From: Mesostigma viride
Lineage: Eukaryota; Streptophyta; Mesostigmatophyceae; Mesostigmatales; Mesostigmataceae
Direction of reading: 5' to 3'
Assembly (NCBI GenBank): GCA_009746045.1
Contig: RPFO01000127.1
Coordinates: 586,050-650,049, forward strand
DNA length: 64,000 nt
Shown here: piece after piece, positions 10,652-24,900 of the stretch
How positions within the stretch are numbered: the stretch's first letter is position 1
Layout: every line of letters starts with the position of its first letter
Notes under the pieces: model-generated
Databases searched by the model: none
Told to the model about the DNA's origin: nothing
The model's input: the letters and a program-made list of their open reading frames with translations, nothing else
Position numbers and translations under genes: made by a program

Positions 10652-13600
10652 TCAAATGATCGATGTTTGTACTGTCGCGTATCGAGCGCGAATGCCTGTT
10701 TGCGCTTGTAAGCATGAGCTACTGTGCACCTCACCCCATCGAGCTTCAGAACCTGCACAAGGTATTGTAAGTTTACCTATATTGCACTCAAACGCCACAT
10801 TACCAGCAGACAACTCAAAGTGCAAGCTTACCGGGCGTGTCGGCATCAGGGATGCCTTCTGGGACAAGGAGGACGCGATCTGGGCAAACGAGTTCACCAG
10901 CGCTATGCCGTTCACCGATCGCTGAAACTTTCCCTGGCCAGTGTGTGCCAGGGACTTGAGTGTGGAAAAGTTTGAACTGCCAAAGCCAACCGTGTAGACA
11001 ATCAGGCCGCCAGGGCCAAAGCGAGCTTGCAATTGGCGCATCTCAGCGATCCCATTTCTGCACTGACCATCTGACATGAACAACAGGAGTGGCTGGTACA
11101 CGCCGCCTTCCCGTGCGTGAACCCTTTCCATGACCTCTGCAGCGGTCGTCAATGCAGCAGCGAAATCGGTTCCCCTGCCGATGCAAGGCAGGCGCATTGG
11201 GCAATTCGAAATTGGGATGCCCTCGCATGTGACGTTTGCTGTGCTAGAGTATACAACGACCGACACAAGGTCCTGCCCACCATTGTCAACACGCTCCTTC
11301 ACGAAGCTCGATACCGCCTGCAACAGGTCTTGCCATGGCCGCCCCCTCATCGAGCTAGATGAATCCAGAACAAGCACAACGTGATAACCCCACCCTGTAG
11401 CACTGCGATGCTTGCACGAGTACACGTGGCCATCTGTGGACACCGACTTGCCAGCCCCAACACTGGCCCTACTCGCCGGGTCATGCCAGAGTTCCAGCTC
11501 ACAAAACGACGGCTGCTTGCCCGGTTCGTCATGCTCCTGGGCGCCGCATCGGTGGCTGCACTTGGCAAACACCTCCCGCTCGGCCGCGCTGCAGTTGTCA
11601 TGCCAGCCGATGGTCTCCCAGTAGTGGGCGTGCGTGAGCTCATCCTTGGGGATGTGCTCGTCAGGGCCGTACTTGCACGTCTCGTGCCGGCGTCCATCAC
11701 GCGCCGAGTGCGTGCACTTGTTGGGGTCATCCGCATCGCACTCCATGATGTGGGTGTGGCCCTGACCCATCGCCTGACAGAATAGATTGCACATCTCGGC
11801 TTGGCCGGTCTCCCCTCGGACATACTTGCGATCCCCCACGTCGATGTCGTTGTGGTCAGACACCCAGTGACACGTCCGCATCATGCCGTGCGCGCCCTTG
11901 TGGTTGCCAGCGTGGCCAAACGGCAGCTCACAAAAGTATAGGCACGTGGGGCATTTGTCGCCGCAGGTGTGGACAACACGCGGGTCCAGGGAGTGCGTGT
12001 GGGGCCCCTCGTGGCACATCTTGAAAGGGGGGACACGGATTGCGCAGCTCTCACGTGACCCGTTGGCTTCCGCCACCGTCTTGTACGTGAAAGTGGAGCG
12101 CGCACCCTTGAACACCTTCTCCTCCACCACATCGTTGACATGCTGGACGGACAGCCGACAGATGCCCTCACTCTCACACGGCTCCGAGCATGGATGGTCG
12201 CGGCCACAAAAGTGCAGCCCCCCATGATCATCGGCAGCACCCTGGCTCTCATTGGCCCCGCCCGCCTCGACCAAGTAGAGCTGCGACAGTGGCGTGTGGT
12301 GGAAGTGATCCCTTGAAGAACAGGTGTAGGTGCAGCCCTTGACTGCGCAGCCGTGCAGGCACATCACCTCGGCACACTTGTGGACTGTGTGAGTCTTGTC
12401 TGCGTTGATCTGGCACCTCCCACGGCACAGCTTTGCTCCCCCCTGGCCGGCAGAGCACGGCGCGCCACACAAGTGCATGGGGCTGTTGCAGACATGGTCG
12501 CCATCCCCTGGCAGCCGCTCGTGCCCAGCCTTCTTGCAGCATGTGCTGTTGCAGTTGAGCATGCCCGCCATATCGCAGGGAACCTGGCAAGTGTGCGGCT
12601 TCTGCTTGCAGCAGTGGACACCGCCGTGGCCCATCTTCTCCTCACACTTGTGAAGCACTGCCGAGGTACACCCCTCTTCTGCCGCGGCCTCCTCACAGAA
12701 CCAGCAGGTGCACTTGCAAGTGTGTAGGCCCATGCAGGTATGGTCGGCCGCCGGGTGTGACTTGGGCAGCAAGCAGGACATGAAGCAGTGACTGCAGGTT
12801 GACCCGCACAGTTGCCACTCATTCCTCAGCACCTGCAGCTTGCTGGCCACCTCATCCATGAAGCGCACCGCACAGTCATCCAGCTGGCCATCCTGCCCCT
12901 GCAGTCGCATCAGGTTGGCCTCCACCCATTGCTGCACACGCGAACACCGTCGCACCACCACTGCCTTCACAAACACCAAGAATGCGGCTTCCCACTGCGG
13001 CCGCTCCACCTCCACGTCCTTGCAGAACACCTCCAGCAGCTTTTGGATGAGGGCCTCCTGGTCCCTGTCCCTCAGCACCACGAGGGCATCTGGGACCTGC
13101 GCCACAGGGATACCCCCCGCCTGACCGTCCGGCATGGTGATGGTTAGCTCAGGGCTCTCGATGCAATGCCCGCTATCCACGGAGATCAGGGCTTCCTCCT
13201 CCAGGGTGCCGTCAGCCTGGGAGATGGACAGGCGCCCGTGGCTGATGGCCGCATCGAGGTGTTTGGCGAGATACTGCACACGATTCAGCACCTCCTGGCC
13301 CTCCAGCGTCGTCCAGTCCTTCAAGATGAGCTTGGACATCAGATGCTTCATGAAGGAGGAGAAGCTGCCCCCCCCTGCTGTGAACTGCTTGGGCCGATCC
13401 GCAATGACATTGAACAGAGTTTTGAGGTCATTGTAGAAGTCTGGCCGGCCCAGCGGGGGAAATGGGAACACGGCAAACTCGCCACCATACATCCCCTTGA
13501 TGAAATTGTCGGAGCCATCAGACCCCTCCCTGGGACGCGTAATCATCGCGATCTTGGTATGGAACTCCTGGTTGACGGACCCAACGTCCCTATCCGGCAC

Positions 13601-16600
13601 GTCCTTGACCACGATGCAGAAGCAGCCCTTGAAGAGCCGCTCGTCGCCCTTGAGCAGGCCCGTGCCACTCTGGAAGCGAGAGAACATGGCCTCCAGGTCG
13701 CGGTCCAGGCGGAGCTCGGTCTTGAAGAGCGTGAAGTTGGAGATGGCGGCGTTGAACACCGCCAGCAGCATGTCCTCCTGCTCCGTGCGCTCAAACGAGC
13801 CCAGCCCCTCGAAGTCCAGGATCACGTAGAGCACGCCGCCCACCTGGCACAGCCCCATCCAACAGCCGTCGGTGCAGCGTGCCCCTGAGATCTGGAACGA
13901 GGTTCCAAACATGTGGTTCAGCGTGTAGCTCTTGCCAGTGCTCTGCTTGCCCATGGAGGACACCACCGTGATTCCCCCCCACCAGGAATCAAGCACTGCA
14001 TCCAGTAATCCGAAACTGATGACCTCGACAGCCTCCTGGGTATTGCGGAGCTGTTGTGGCAGCTGCACGCCATCTGCCATGAGCACAAACGCGTTGTCCT
14101 CCGCGCGCGCAATCTGCAGGGGGAGCAAGCAAATGAGCTGGCGCACCCAGAAACCCATATGCTGGGCTGTTTCCGTGGCCGATGCAAGCCAACGCTGCAT
14201 GCGTGCACCCATGCTCACATCATCAGCAGCTGGGCGCTGCAATCCTGTCACCCCTGGCACCCACGCTTCAGTTATGGCGCTCGCTGGAAGCACCACCAGG
14301 TTGCGAGCGAGGTGCAGGCTTTTCACGCCCGGCTTGCAGCCCTCAAACAGCCTCTGCTCGATACTCGCCACATGCCTCTCCACGCGAAGCCTCAGAGAGA
14401 CCTCCTGGTCACCATCCCCCTCATCGAAGTCCAGCACCACTGCCACGTGCATGGCCACCCTGTCCAGCCCTTCCTCCTCCGACACAGCCGCCCCCACCAC
14501 AGCAAACTTGTCATACGCGTGGAATAAGTATTCCAGCGTGGTCACCTCCTGCGCGGCCCCGTTGTTGCTGGCATTGTTGGCATTACTGCCCACCGCCTCG
14601 ATCCGGTCTGCCTGCTCCCGCGCATGCACCTGGATGCGGTGCATGTTCACTGTCCCAGTACTCGCAGAGAGCACGCCCAAGAACTGATCGAGGGAGGCAC
14701 CCTCATGGACTCCACCAAGGCTGAAGGAGGCCAACATGGGGCAGGTGCCACGATACTTCACCACCCTAGGCGGCAAGGCATGCAGGGCAGGCAGCATGAG
14801 GGGGGTCAGTTGCAGGGGAAAGCCCATCGGTACGTCCGACGGCGAGTCTGACGGCGAGTCTGGTTGCTCGGCAGCTGGGCCTGCGTCATTGCCTTCCCTC
14901 CCCACCACCATCACACAGTTGCCTGTTGCCGTGACCAAGATATTTGTCGGCGCGAACGTGTCATATGGCGGACACTCGTACACCTCCCTCTCCATAGCCT
15001 TCTGCTGGATGTTGTACAGCCGCACGCGCCCCCCTTGGTCCAGGAGCACCACCTTGCGCTGCGTTTTCAGCAGCTTCAGGTCCATCAGCTCTGGAGAGCC
15101 GCTGAGGGCCCCGAGCTCCACCTGGGGGCAGGCAGACTCCATCGCCTTGAAGCCTTCATCAAAGCGGGACACTGAGATCAGGTGCTGCACATGCATATGG
15201 TCCCTGGTGATGAAGTAAGCGGCAAGCAGCCGCGTGTCCTCGTCGAAATCTGCCAGCTCGGCGCATCTGCCAAAGGCGCGGTGAAATGCACGCTGGCCCC
15301 CCACACCCACATTGTATATATCCACAACGGCCCGCTCGCCTGCGTTATCTGGCATGTTTGCCATTACCAGCAGGGAGCGGCCTTTCTTCATCAGAAAGGA
15401 TGACAGCACGGTCCAGGATGCAGGGATGCGAGCAAGGCCCACCTTGCTGACCGCAGGGGCCTGCGAACATGTGCTGGCCGGTCCTCCCTGGTGCCCTTGC
15501 TGCGGTGCAGGTGAAAAGAGCATGACCTGCAGCTCCACCAGGGGCTCAGGGGTCTCCTCCACATCTGCCAGCACCACAAGCATCTTCTTCCCCCAAAGCA
15601 GCCTGGTTGAGGTCTCCTGGCAGTTACGTACCATGACGGTGAGTTTGTCCGTAGCCGCGGAAGAATTGGCTGGAAGCGCAGCAGCAGTCAGCCGCTGAAG
15701 GTGGCTGTATTCGAGGCTCTTGACCTTTGCTGCATAAGCGTCACTTATCCGCTTGGACTTCTCCTTGGCTCTCTGCGAGACACTCAAGCGCCCATGGGCT
15801 AGCTCTCGCTCCAGCGATTTTTCTGCCTGCTGAAGAGCATCAGCCAACCGTTTGGAAGCCAAATGCGCCAGCAGCTTCTGCACCTTTTCAGGTGACCTTG
15901 CCGGGTCGCCGCCACATGAATAAAGGGGATACCCAGCTTGCTTGTACGAAAAAGCTGCGGTACGAACTCCCGCTATGTATGACATAGCCTCCAGTTTACG
16001 ATTAGGCATACTCCAAAGCCATTCGGCCTCTGCCAGGGGATCCCTCCTTGCTTTCTTCCTTCCGTCCGTCCATCCTTCTTCGATGTCCTTGCCGGGCGGG
16101 CATGCGACAAGTGCAGCGACTAGGCAGCTCCTGCCCACTGCATTGGCGGAGCAGAGTATGCTGGCCTTGTCATTGAACAGCTTCTCAAGCTCCCCTGCAT
16201 TGCCCACCTCAGCTCGGACGCTGGCAAGGCATGCCTCTCCCTCTGCTCTGGTCTGCTCGAGCTCGCTTTCCGTCACAGCCAGGTGGTACAGGATAGGAAA
16301 ACCCGAAAGAAGACGGAACCGGAAGGCCTGCATCGTCTGCTGCCTGAACTCCTCCTGCTTGGCTTCAAGGCCGGCTTTGATCTCCTTCACTTTGCATTCC
16401 TCTTCCTTGCGCAGCACCCCCACTTCTTCTTGCAGGCTCGTTGATAAGAACTGGACATAAGCGGGATCACGCACCAAGCTCTGCAGCAGCAGCTTCTTGC
16501 CTTGTACAGGCATGTCCGGGTGTAGCTGCACATTACGCTGGTCTCGCCAATGCAACAGCGTGTCCGGCGCGCTCAGATCGAAGTCCAGGCGCTCGCTACA

Positions 16601-18311
16601 CTTCCAGATGCGCTTTGGGGGCAGCGCTACATGGCAAACAACTCCAGCCAAGCCCCTAGCGCCCGTCACAATGGCCATTTGAGGCTGCACCCCTGCCCCA
16701 TTGGCAGCTGGCACGTAAGACCCGCTCTGTAGCTGGCTGCATAATGTCGCGGCTCCAAAGACCCACTCAGGGCCCAGGTCAAAGCTCTCCTCCTGGGTAA
16801 TCTGCTCCGCAAACCTGTACGGGATGAAGCGCCGCTCGCTGCCACGTGTGCGATCCCCCGATGGGAAGGCCAGGGTTCCAGCTCGGTCAAAGCAGAAGAA
16901 GACATGGCGTGTGAGCTGCGTGATGTAGCGCACGCAGGTTGAGGCAATGTCGTTGGGGGAGATAGACGTGAAGGCATTGGTGGGCAGCGGCCATAGGACA
17001 ACAAAGATGACCTGGCATGGGCAGTCAATGCTACTCGCTGGCTCGCCAGATGGCACCACCTGTCGCTTCACGACGCCATAGATGCCGGGGGGGCAGGGCT
17101 CAAGGAGACGGCCAGCAGCATCTGCATCCAGCGCGCCCACTTTGGTCAGCAGGGACAAGATACCGGCCCGATGGCCCACCACGCCATAGCACCGCTGTTC
17201 CACACGGTCCAGCTTGCCAAACTCAATCTTGGAGGCGTTTTTATTACACGAGCGGGGCACCGCATCGTTGCACAGCCTGACAAGCTCGAGGCGCGGAATG
17301 ACCACCTTCTCCACCAGGTTCCCATCCAACGTGTCGCCGCGAATCTCCATCAGCTGGTATACGACGCTCCTCTCCCCTTGCAACGAGGCCACACCACTGT
17401 CCACCAGACCTTGCTCCTCCCGAACCATGGTATCCTCCCCGCTGCGCAAGCCCGGCTCCACATCCATCTCTGAGACGCCCAGCTCCTCCCGTGGTGCAGG
17501 GCTCACATCCATGTCGCGAAGGTCACCGTAGGGGAAGCCATCCGTGAACCCAAGCTCACCGGGCTTGGTGTGTCGGTGGCTGCCCAGTATGTCCTCCAGC
17601 GCACCATGTTGAGAAGATTCCATGGATGCACCTGGTGCACAACAAATAGTACAGAAACAATCAGTGTATATCTTGCAACAGTTTGTCAGCCTCACGGTTT
17701 TCCTGTAGGTAGTGCGGCATGCTCGTACCTTGTAGTAAAGCACACACCCCATCGTGTTTGCAATCATCATACTATATTCCTGATTCCCATGCTATGGCCT
17801 TCTCCATAAATTTAGTCCAAACTTGGTTACTCAGCTTTACCACATTGCGGGCAATCAACATGGCACATTGCCTACCTTAACCTAGTACGGAAAGTCCAGA
17901 TGCACAGTGGCTGGGCGTTAACGCCCAAAGAAGTGACTACCTGGAAGTTTGCATACCTGCAGCGCTCCCTGGAACGCCTCCAGTGCGGCCATCCTGCCCA
18001 CCCTGGGTGATGTCAGCAACTGAATTCGGCCGATTGGCCTCTGGCTCTGCGCACTCGCCACGCATTGGCTCCAAGACACCGACCTGCTGGCTGGTTCGGC
18101 CAGCCACGAGGGCATGGGGCTTGCCACCGCCTGGACTGTTGGCGGATTCCTCATTCAGGAGTTGAACCGCGGAAATGGTGTGGCATTCTGGGATATCAGC
18201 TGCCTGTCCATCCGTGGCCACTGTACTGCCACAGGGTGCTTCGAATGGCCCTGCGGAGAAAGACGCCGCAATTCCATGATTCAAGGGGTCATCTGGTCCC
18301 TGGGGCCCCAT
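10652..18311 (-). CDS. Giant GB1/RHD3-type GTPase with Cys/His-rich region and VWA domain
   Basis: Two exons: 18311-17957 (first ATG after an in-frame stop; GCAG|GTATGC donor) and 17631 onward (CACCAG|GTGC acceptor), in phase. With the stop at 10652 the product is 2,444 residues. The N-terminal half is acidic with coiled-coil segments. A guanylate-binding-type G domain follows: P-loop GKQSTGKS near residue 1346, then a LDFEGLGS switch. About 450 residues rich in Cys/His pairs (HxCxxxC, HxCxxPC; roughly 1720-2175) resemble tandem NFX1-type fingers. The VWA domain starts near residue 2200, with MIDAS motif DSSSS, a GRGTD threonine and MSDG. Related GTPases (atlastin, GBP) act on membranes or in cell-autonomous immunity; the role here is unknown. 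A strong donor, CCG|GTAAGC, sits at 10832/10831 in phase 0 after the VWA domain, and no TGTAA lies just beyond the stop. The last 60 residues may therefore be intron, with splicing to the AAA+ exon at 9544. Confidence 0.85.
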
Positions 18312-20572
<2,261 letters not shown>

Positions 20573-20579
20573 CGGCAGC

Positions 20580-21648
20580 GGAAGCGCATAATTTGGCTCT
20601 GATGACACAAACTCTAGTGCGGGGGTGAGTGCGGGGTTCCGGGACACCACCGCACTAAGTCCGACGCGCCTGCCCAGGCCACGCCGCGCCGGACCGGCAC
20701 ACGAGTTACGCGGGAAAAAAGGGCCTGCCGCGCCAATTACTGTAGGACTTGGCTAATTTCTTTGTTGACTACAAGCGCAGTCAAGGATGCAATTGGCATC
20801 ATTGCATTATTTTTGCCAAGGTGCTGGCAATTTACGCTTGAAGGTGGCAAAAATCTGGTTTCTTTGTGATGCAGTAGTGACTATTGCCTGGCAATTGCGC
20901 AGCCGGGAAGTTGGGCGAAACCTGGTGCCATTTGGACAGAAACTGGAATAAGGGCTTAACGCCTTACCTAAGGCACAGACCCACACGATGCCGCTGACCG
21001 CTAGAAAAATTGCGAGGATGGCCACCAGCACACCCTGTCTGGTGCTGGTCAAGCAGCAAAGGCAGGGCCGGGCCATGAAAGCTGGAGGTCACGAGCACTT
21101 TGTTGCAGTGGATGTAAACGACCCCCTGTTTGGAGCACAAAAGGCGAGAAGCAAATTAAAAACGGAAAGCGCCAGTCATACACCGCGCAGCTCGCGAGAA
21201 TTCCAGGAACCAGTTTTTGTGTGATATTCGCATTTAGATGTCGTGCATAACCATTCCTTTATTATCGCACACACCAGTAAATGAGTACAAGGATTTGCGT
21301 CAACCCAGCTAAATGCCGAGGGTGCCACGGACGTGTATGCCAGCGAGCTCGAGTCTGGCGAGCAATCACTCAAACATGTCCACTGTCCCCGCCTAAGCCG
21401 AGCATCACCCTAACATGTCCGCCATTGCTACGTTTTATCATCCTTGACTGCGCTTGTAGTCAACAAAGAAATTAGCCAAGTCCTACAGTAATTGGCGCGG
21501 CAGGCCCTTTTTTCCCGCGTAACTCGTGTGCCGGTCCGGCGCGGCGTGGCCTGGGCAGGCGCGTCGGACTTAGTGCGGTGGTGTCCCGGAACCCCGCACT
21601 CACCCCCGCACTAGAGTTTGTGTCATCAGAGCCAAATTATGCGCTTCC
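20580..21648. mobile_element. Non-autonomous DNA transposon with identical 210-bp terminal inverted repeats
   Basis: The left end 20580-20789 and right end 21439-21648 are exact reverse complements by eye over 210 bases, beginning GGAAGCGCATAATTTGG. The 649-base interior has no transposase-like frame. The immediate flanks are CGGCAGC at 20573-20579 and 21649-21655, a candidate 7-base target-site duplication. Identical ends imply recent insertion or gene conversion. The superfamily is unclear: 7 bases fits neither the usual 8 of hAT nor the 9 of Mutator. It ends 270 bases before the LCYB start codon, so it lies in or next to that promoter. Confidence 0.88.
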
Positions 21649-21917
21649 CGGCAGCAGTGACCTGAACACGCCTTAGGACAGCACCACGCTGGCACATCCT
21701 CCCGCCTCCGCCGTGCTGGCCATATTTTGCTGGCACATTAAAATTACGATCGATCACTGGAAATATTGTGAAGCTTGCAGTTGCCAACATAGGTTCACAC
21801 GAGCATTACGAGTGTGCAGCCGTGTAATTTCGTTTTAAGGAAAGTGCCCCGCTTATCCCACAGTAGAAATATCTTCGAACAAGCCTTTATGCCGAAATAC
21901 GGGTCCTACTAGCGGCC

Positions 21918-24900
21918 ATGGCTGGCATTGTGCCAATGCAAGTGGCACGACTGGGCACTCAGGGAGTTTGTCTCGCCAGTGGCTTGTCACAAGAACCATG
22001 GTGTGCTGGGAACGAAGGCAGGAGAGCTACTGAACGCGTCCATTATTTTAGCACTGGTACGCTTCAATTCGCGCCCCCGGCCAACCACACCTCGCTTTCC
22101 GCGCATAGAATAACAAAAAAGCCCCGCACTTACCAATGCCAAGCAGCGGCTGGCTCCAAGGCATCGTCCACTTCAAAACGAGTCTCCGAGGTCCTTCCTG
22201 CTGTCCCGCCTTGGACACCACGTGATTTGAATGTGCCGTTACCTGCGTTCGATAACCCTCATGAAACCGTAGACGTTGTCGTGGTCGGCTGCGGTCCTGG
22301 AGGCCTTTCTGTGGCGGAGCGTGTCGGGGCTGCTGGCTTGTCAGTTGTGTGCATTGACCCTGCTCCTACATCCAGTTGGCGAAACAATTACGGCGTGTGG
22401 GTTGAGGAATTCGAAAAAGCGGGCTTGACAGACTGCTTAGAGGTCATCTGGCCCCGCTCCAACGTACACCTTGACGTGGGAAAAGAGCGATTTCTGAATC
22501 GCCCATACGGTCGTGTGGACCGCTTAAAGCTAAAGCGCACGCTGTTGAATCGGGCGGTTCAACATGGCGTGCGATTCCTGAGGTCTACAGTGACCGACAT
22601 TCAACATTCACCTTTCCAGTCGCAGTTGGTCTGCGCTGATGGCACCAAGGTGTCAGCCCTCATCGTGGTGGACGCCACTGGCTTTTCCTGCAAGCTGTTG
22701 CAGTTCAGTGAGCCGTTTGAGCCGGGGTACCAAGCAGCATACGGCATCATGGCGAAGGTACGATGCATCGTCTTCCTGCAGACGAATTTTGGCAGTTCAG
22801 TTCAATCTTTATTTTATTGTATATATATATTTTATCATCATTATGCCAAGGTGAATGCAGCTGAAGCGCAGTCGAATGTAGCAGTATAAAGGTTGTCAAC
22901 TTCTAGGCTGATTTCTGACGACCAAACAAGAGAATGAGGGTAGGTGTTCGAACAGCCTTCACACTACGCAATAATATTGTTATTTTTATCAGAATCGCCT
23001 GTTTTCGGATGCTTTGAAGAAAATGCATCTTCTTCTTGTGATTGTGTGAGAAGAACAACCCAAGCAAACCTGATGCACTGACATAACAGCAATACCCGCT
23101 TTTCTTCTTAGATGTGGATACGATAATGGGCTCTTTCCTTTTCTCATTTCATTGGGCAGTCCAGGGCTCTTCTCGGAGTTTGGATGCACTGGTAAGTTAC
23201 ATAAGAGGTCCAACTTGGGATGTAGATATCACACATTCTGGCACCATCATAGAATGTGCATCCTCCCCCGTTCTTGAATACTGGAAAGCTATAGCCATAA
23301 TTATGAAGGGTCAGCGTTGCCATCACCACATGCAAACGACAAGTATTTGTACCTGTGGGCAGCAATTTTTAAGATAACATTTGGTGGAGAGTCGCACTAT
23401 TGTGTCCACGAAATTCGCATTTGATTCTGTTAATTGGCTTGCATATCCTATTTCATTTTTCCTTGTCAGACTGCTCACTGTAGTGAGCTTTAAGCGTTTC
23501 AACATGGTAGTTTTGGTTGCTTTGCTGGCTAGGTCCTTGCGTAAGCCTCCTGTAATTTTCTAATGGACATTTTATGAAGTTGTTTTGGTTGTGAGGCGGA
23601 ACATCAAAAGCTACTACATGATAAAGAGGGCTGTTGTTCCGTTGTAGTAAGAATTTCATTTGTTCACTAAGGAGACCTTAAATTTTTAGTTTAGCTTTCC
23701 TGGCTTTCTCAGTCAGAGCCGTCATCCACTTGGCATCCACTCAACATAACTACCGAAGCGATGGTATGACGTAGCGAAGGTTTAAGTTGGCACCAAGTGG
23801 TAATCTGTTGATCACTTGCATTCAAGACAGCAGCAAATGTCTTAGCACGAACGCTTTCCCCCCCCCCAGTCCTTCTTCCAAACTTTGAGGTCAACCTCAG
23901 CCAACCCACTGTTTTTCTAATGACTCTCGTATCAAGTCAGCGAGGGGTTGAACAGCATGTGGCCATTATGTCTAGGACAGCAATACCACGTCTCCACCCT
24001 CTTTCCCCCTTCAAGAATAGATTTATGCATCCCATGCTTGGCATTTATGAAGCTACACCCACCCACCTGGCTACGGATCATGCCTTCGATCCTCGCTTAC
24101 CACGACCCTCCCTGCTGTTTGCCCTCTGCCCCTGCAACCAACGGCCGCAGGTCGACTCCCACCCCTTCCCCTTGGACACCATGCTGTTCATGGACTGGCG
24201 CGACGACCACCTGCGCTTTGAGCCGTCCCTGCGCGCGGGCAACATGGCCTCCCCTTCGTTCCTCTACGTCATGCCCATGAGCCCGACACGCGTGTTCCTG
24301 GGTGGGTATCGATGTATATGACATAAAGAAATTCAACATTTCAGTATAGTTTAATTAATATTGCAAGGTTTCAAGGATTATCATTGGTTGTTCCTATGAC
24401 TGAGACGCGCTTGTTCCTGGGTGGGTATCTATATATAGGCCCCTAGAGAAATACAAATAACATTTTAATATGGTATACTAAATGTTGCGTGGTATCAAGG
24501 ATTATCATGGGTTGTGCCTATGCTGGAGATGCATGTGTTCCTGGGTGGGAGCCCACTGTAGTACATGGTTTACAGTGGCGCGGCTTTATCCCGGTGGTGC
24601 CCTTGAGATATGTGCATTTGTGTGTTTGTGTGTGTATCTGCATGCGCGTGTCTACATGGCAGCGCATGGCTGCTATCGGTGGCTGGTAGAATTTGCTGTT
24701 GCAGCTTGCAGCATGACTGTGATGGCCCCCCTGGATGCCTATACTCATCGTTTGGCCACAAATCTGCGTAGTTATCCCAGTCTCGCCGAAGCATTTAGCA
24801 CCACTCCAGTTTCTGAACTGTTGGTTTTCAAGGCTGCTTATGAATGTGGCGATGGCCGCATCCGTATCTGCCATCGGTACTTTGAAGTAGTCTGCCACCG

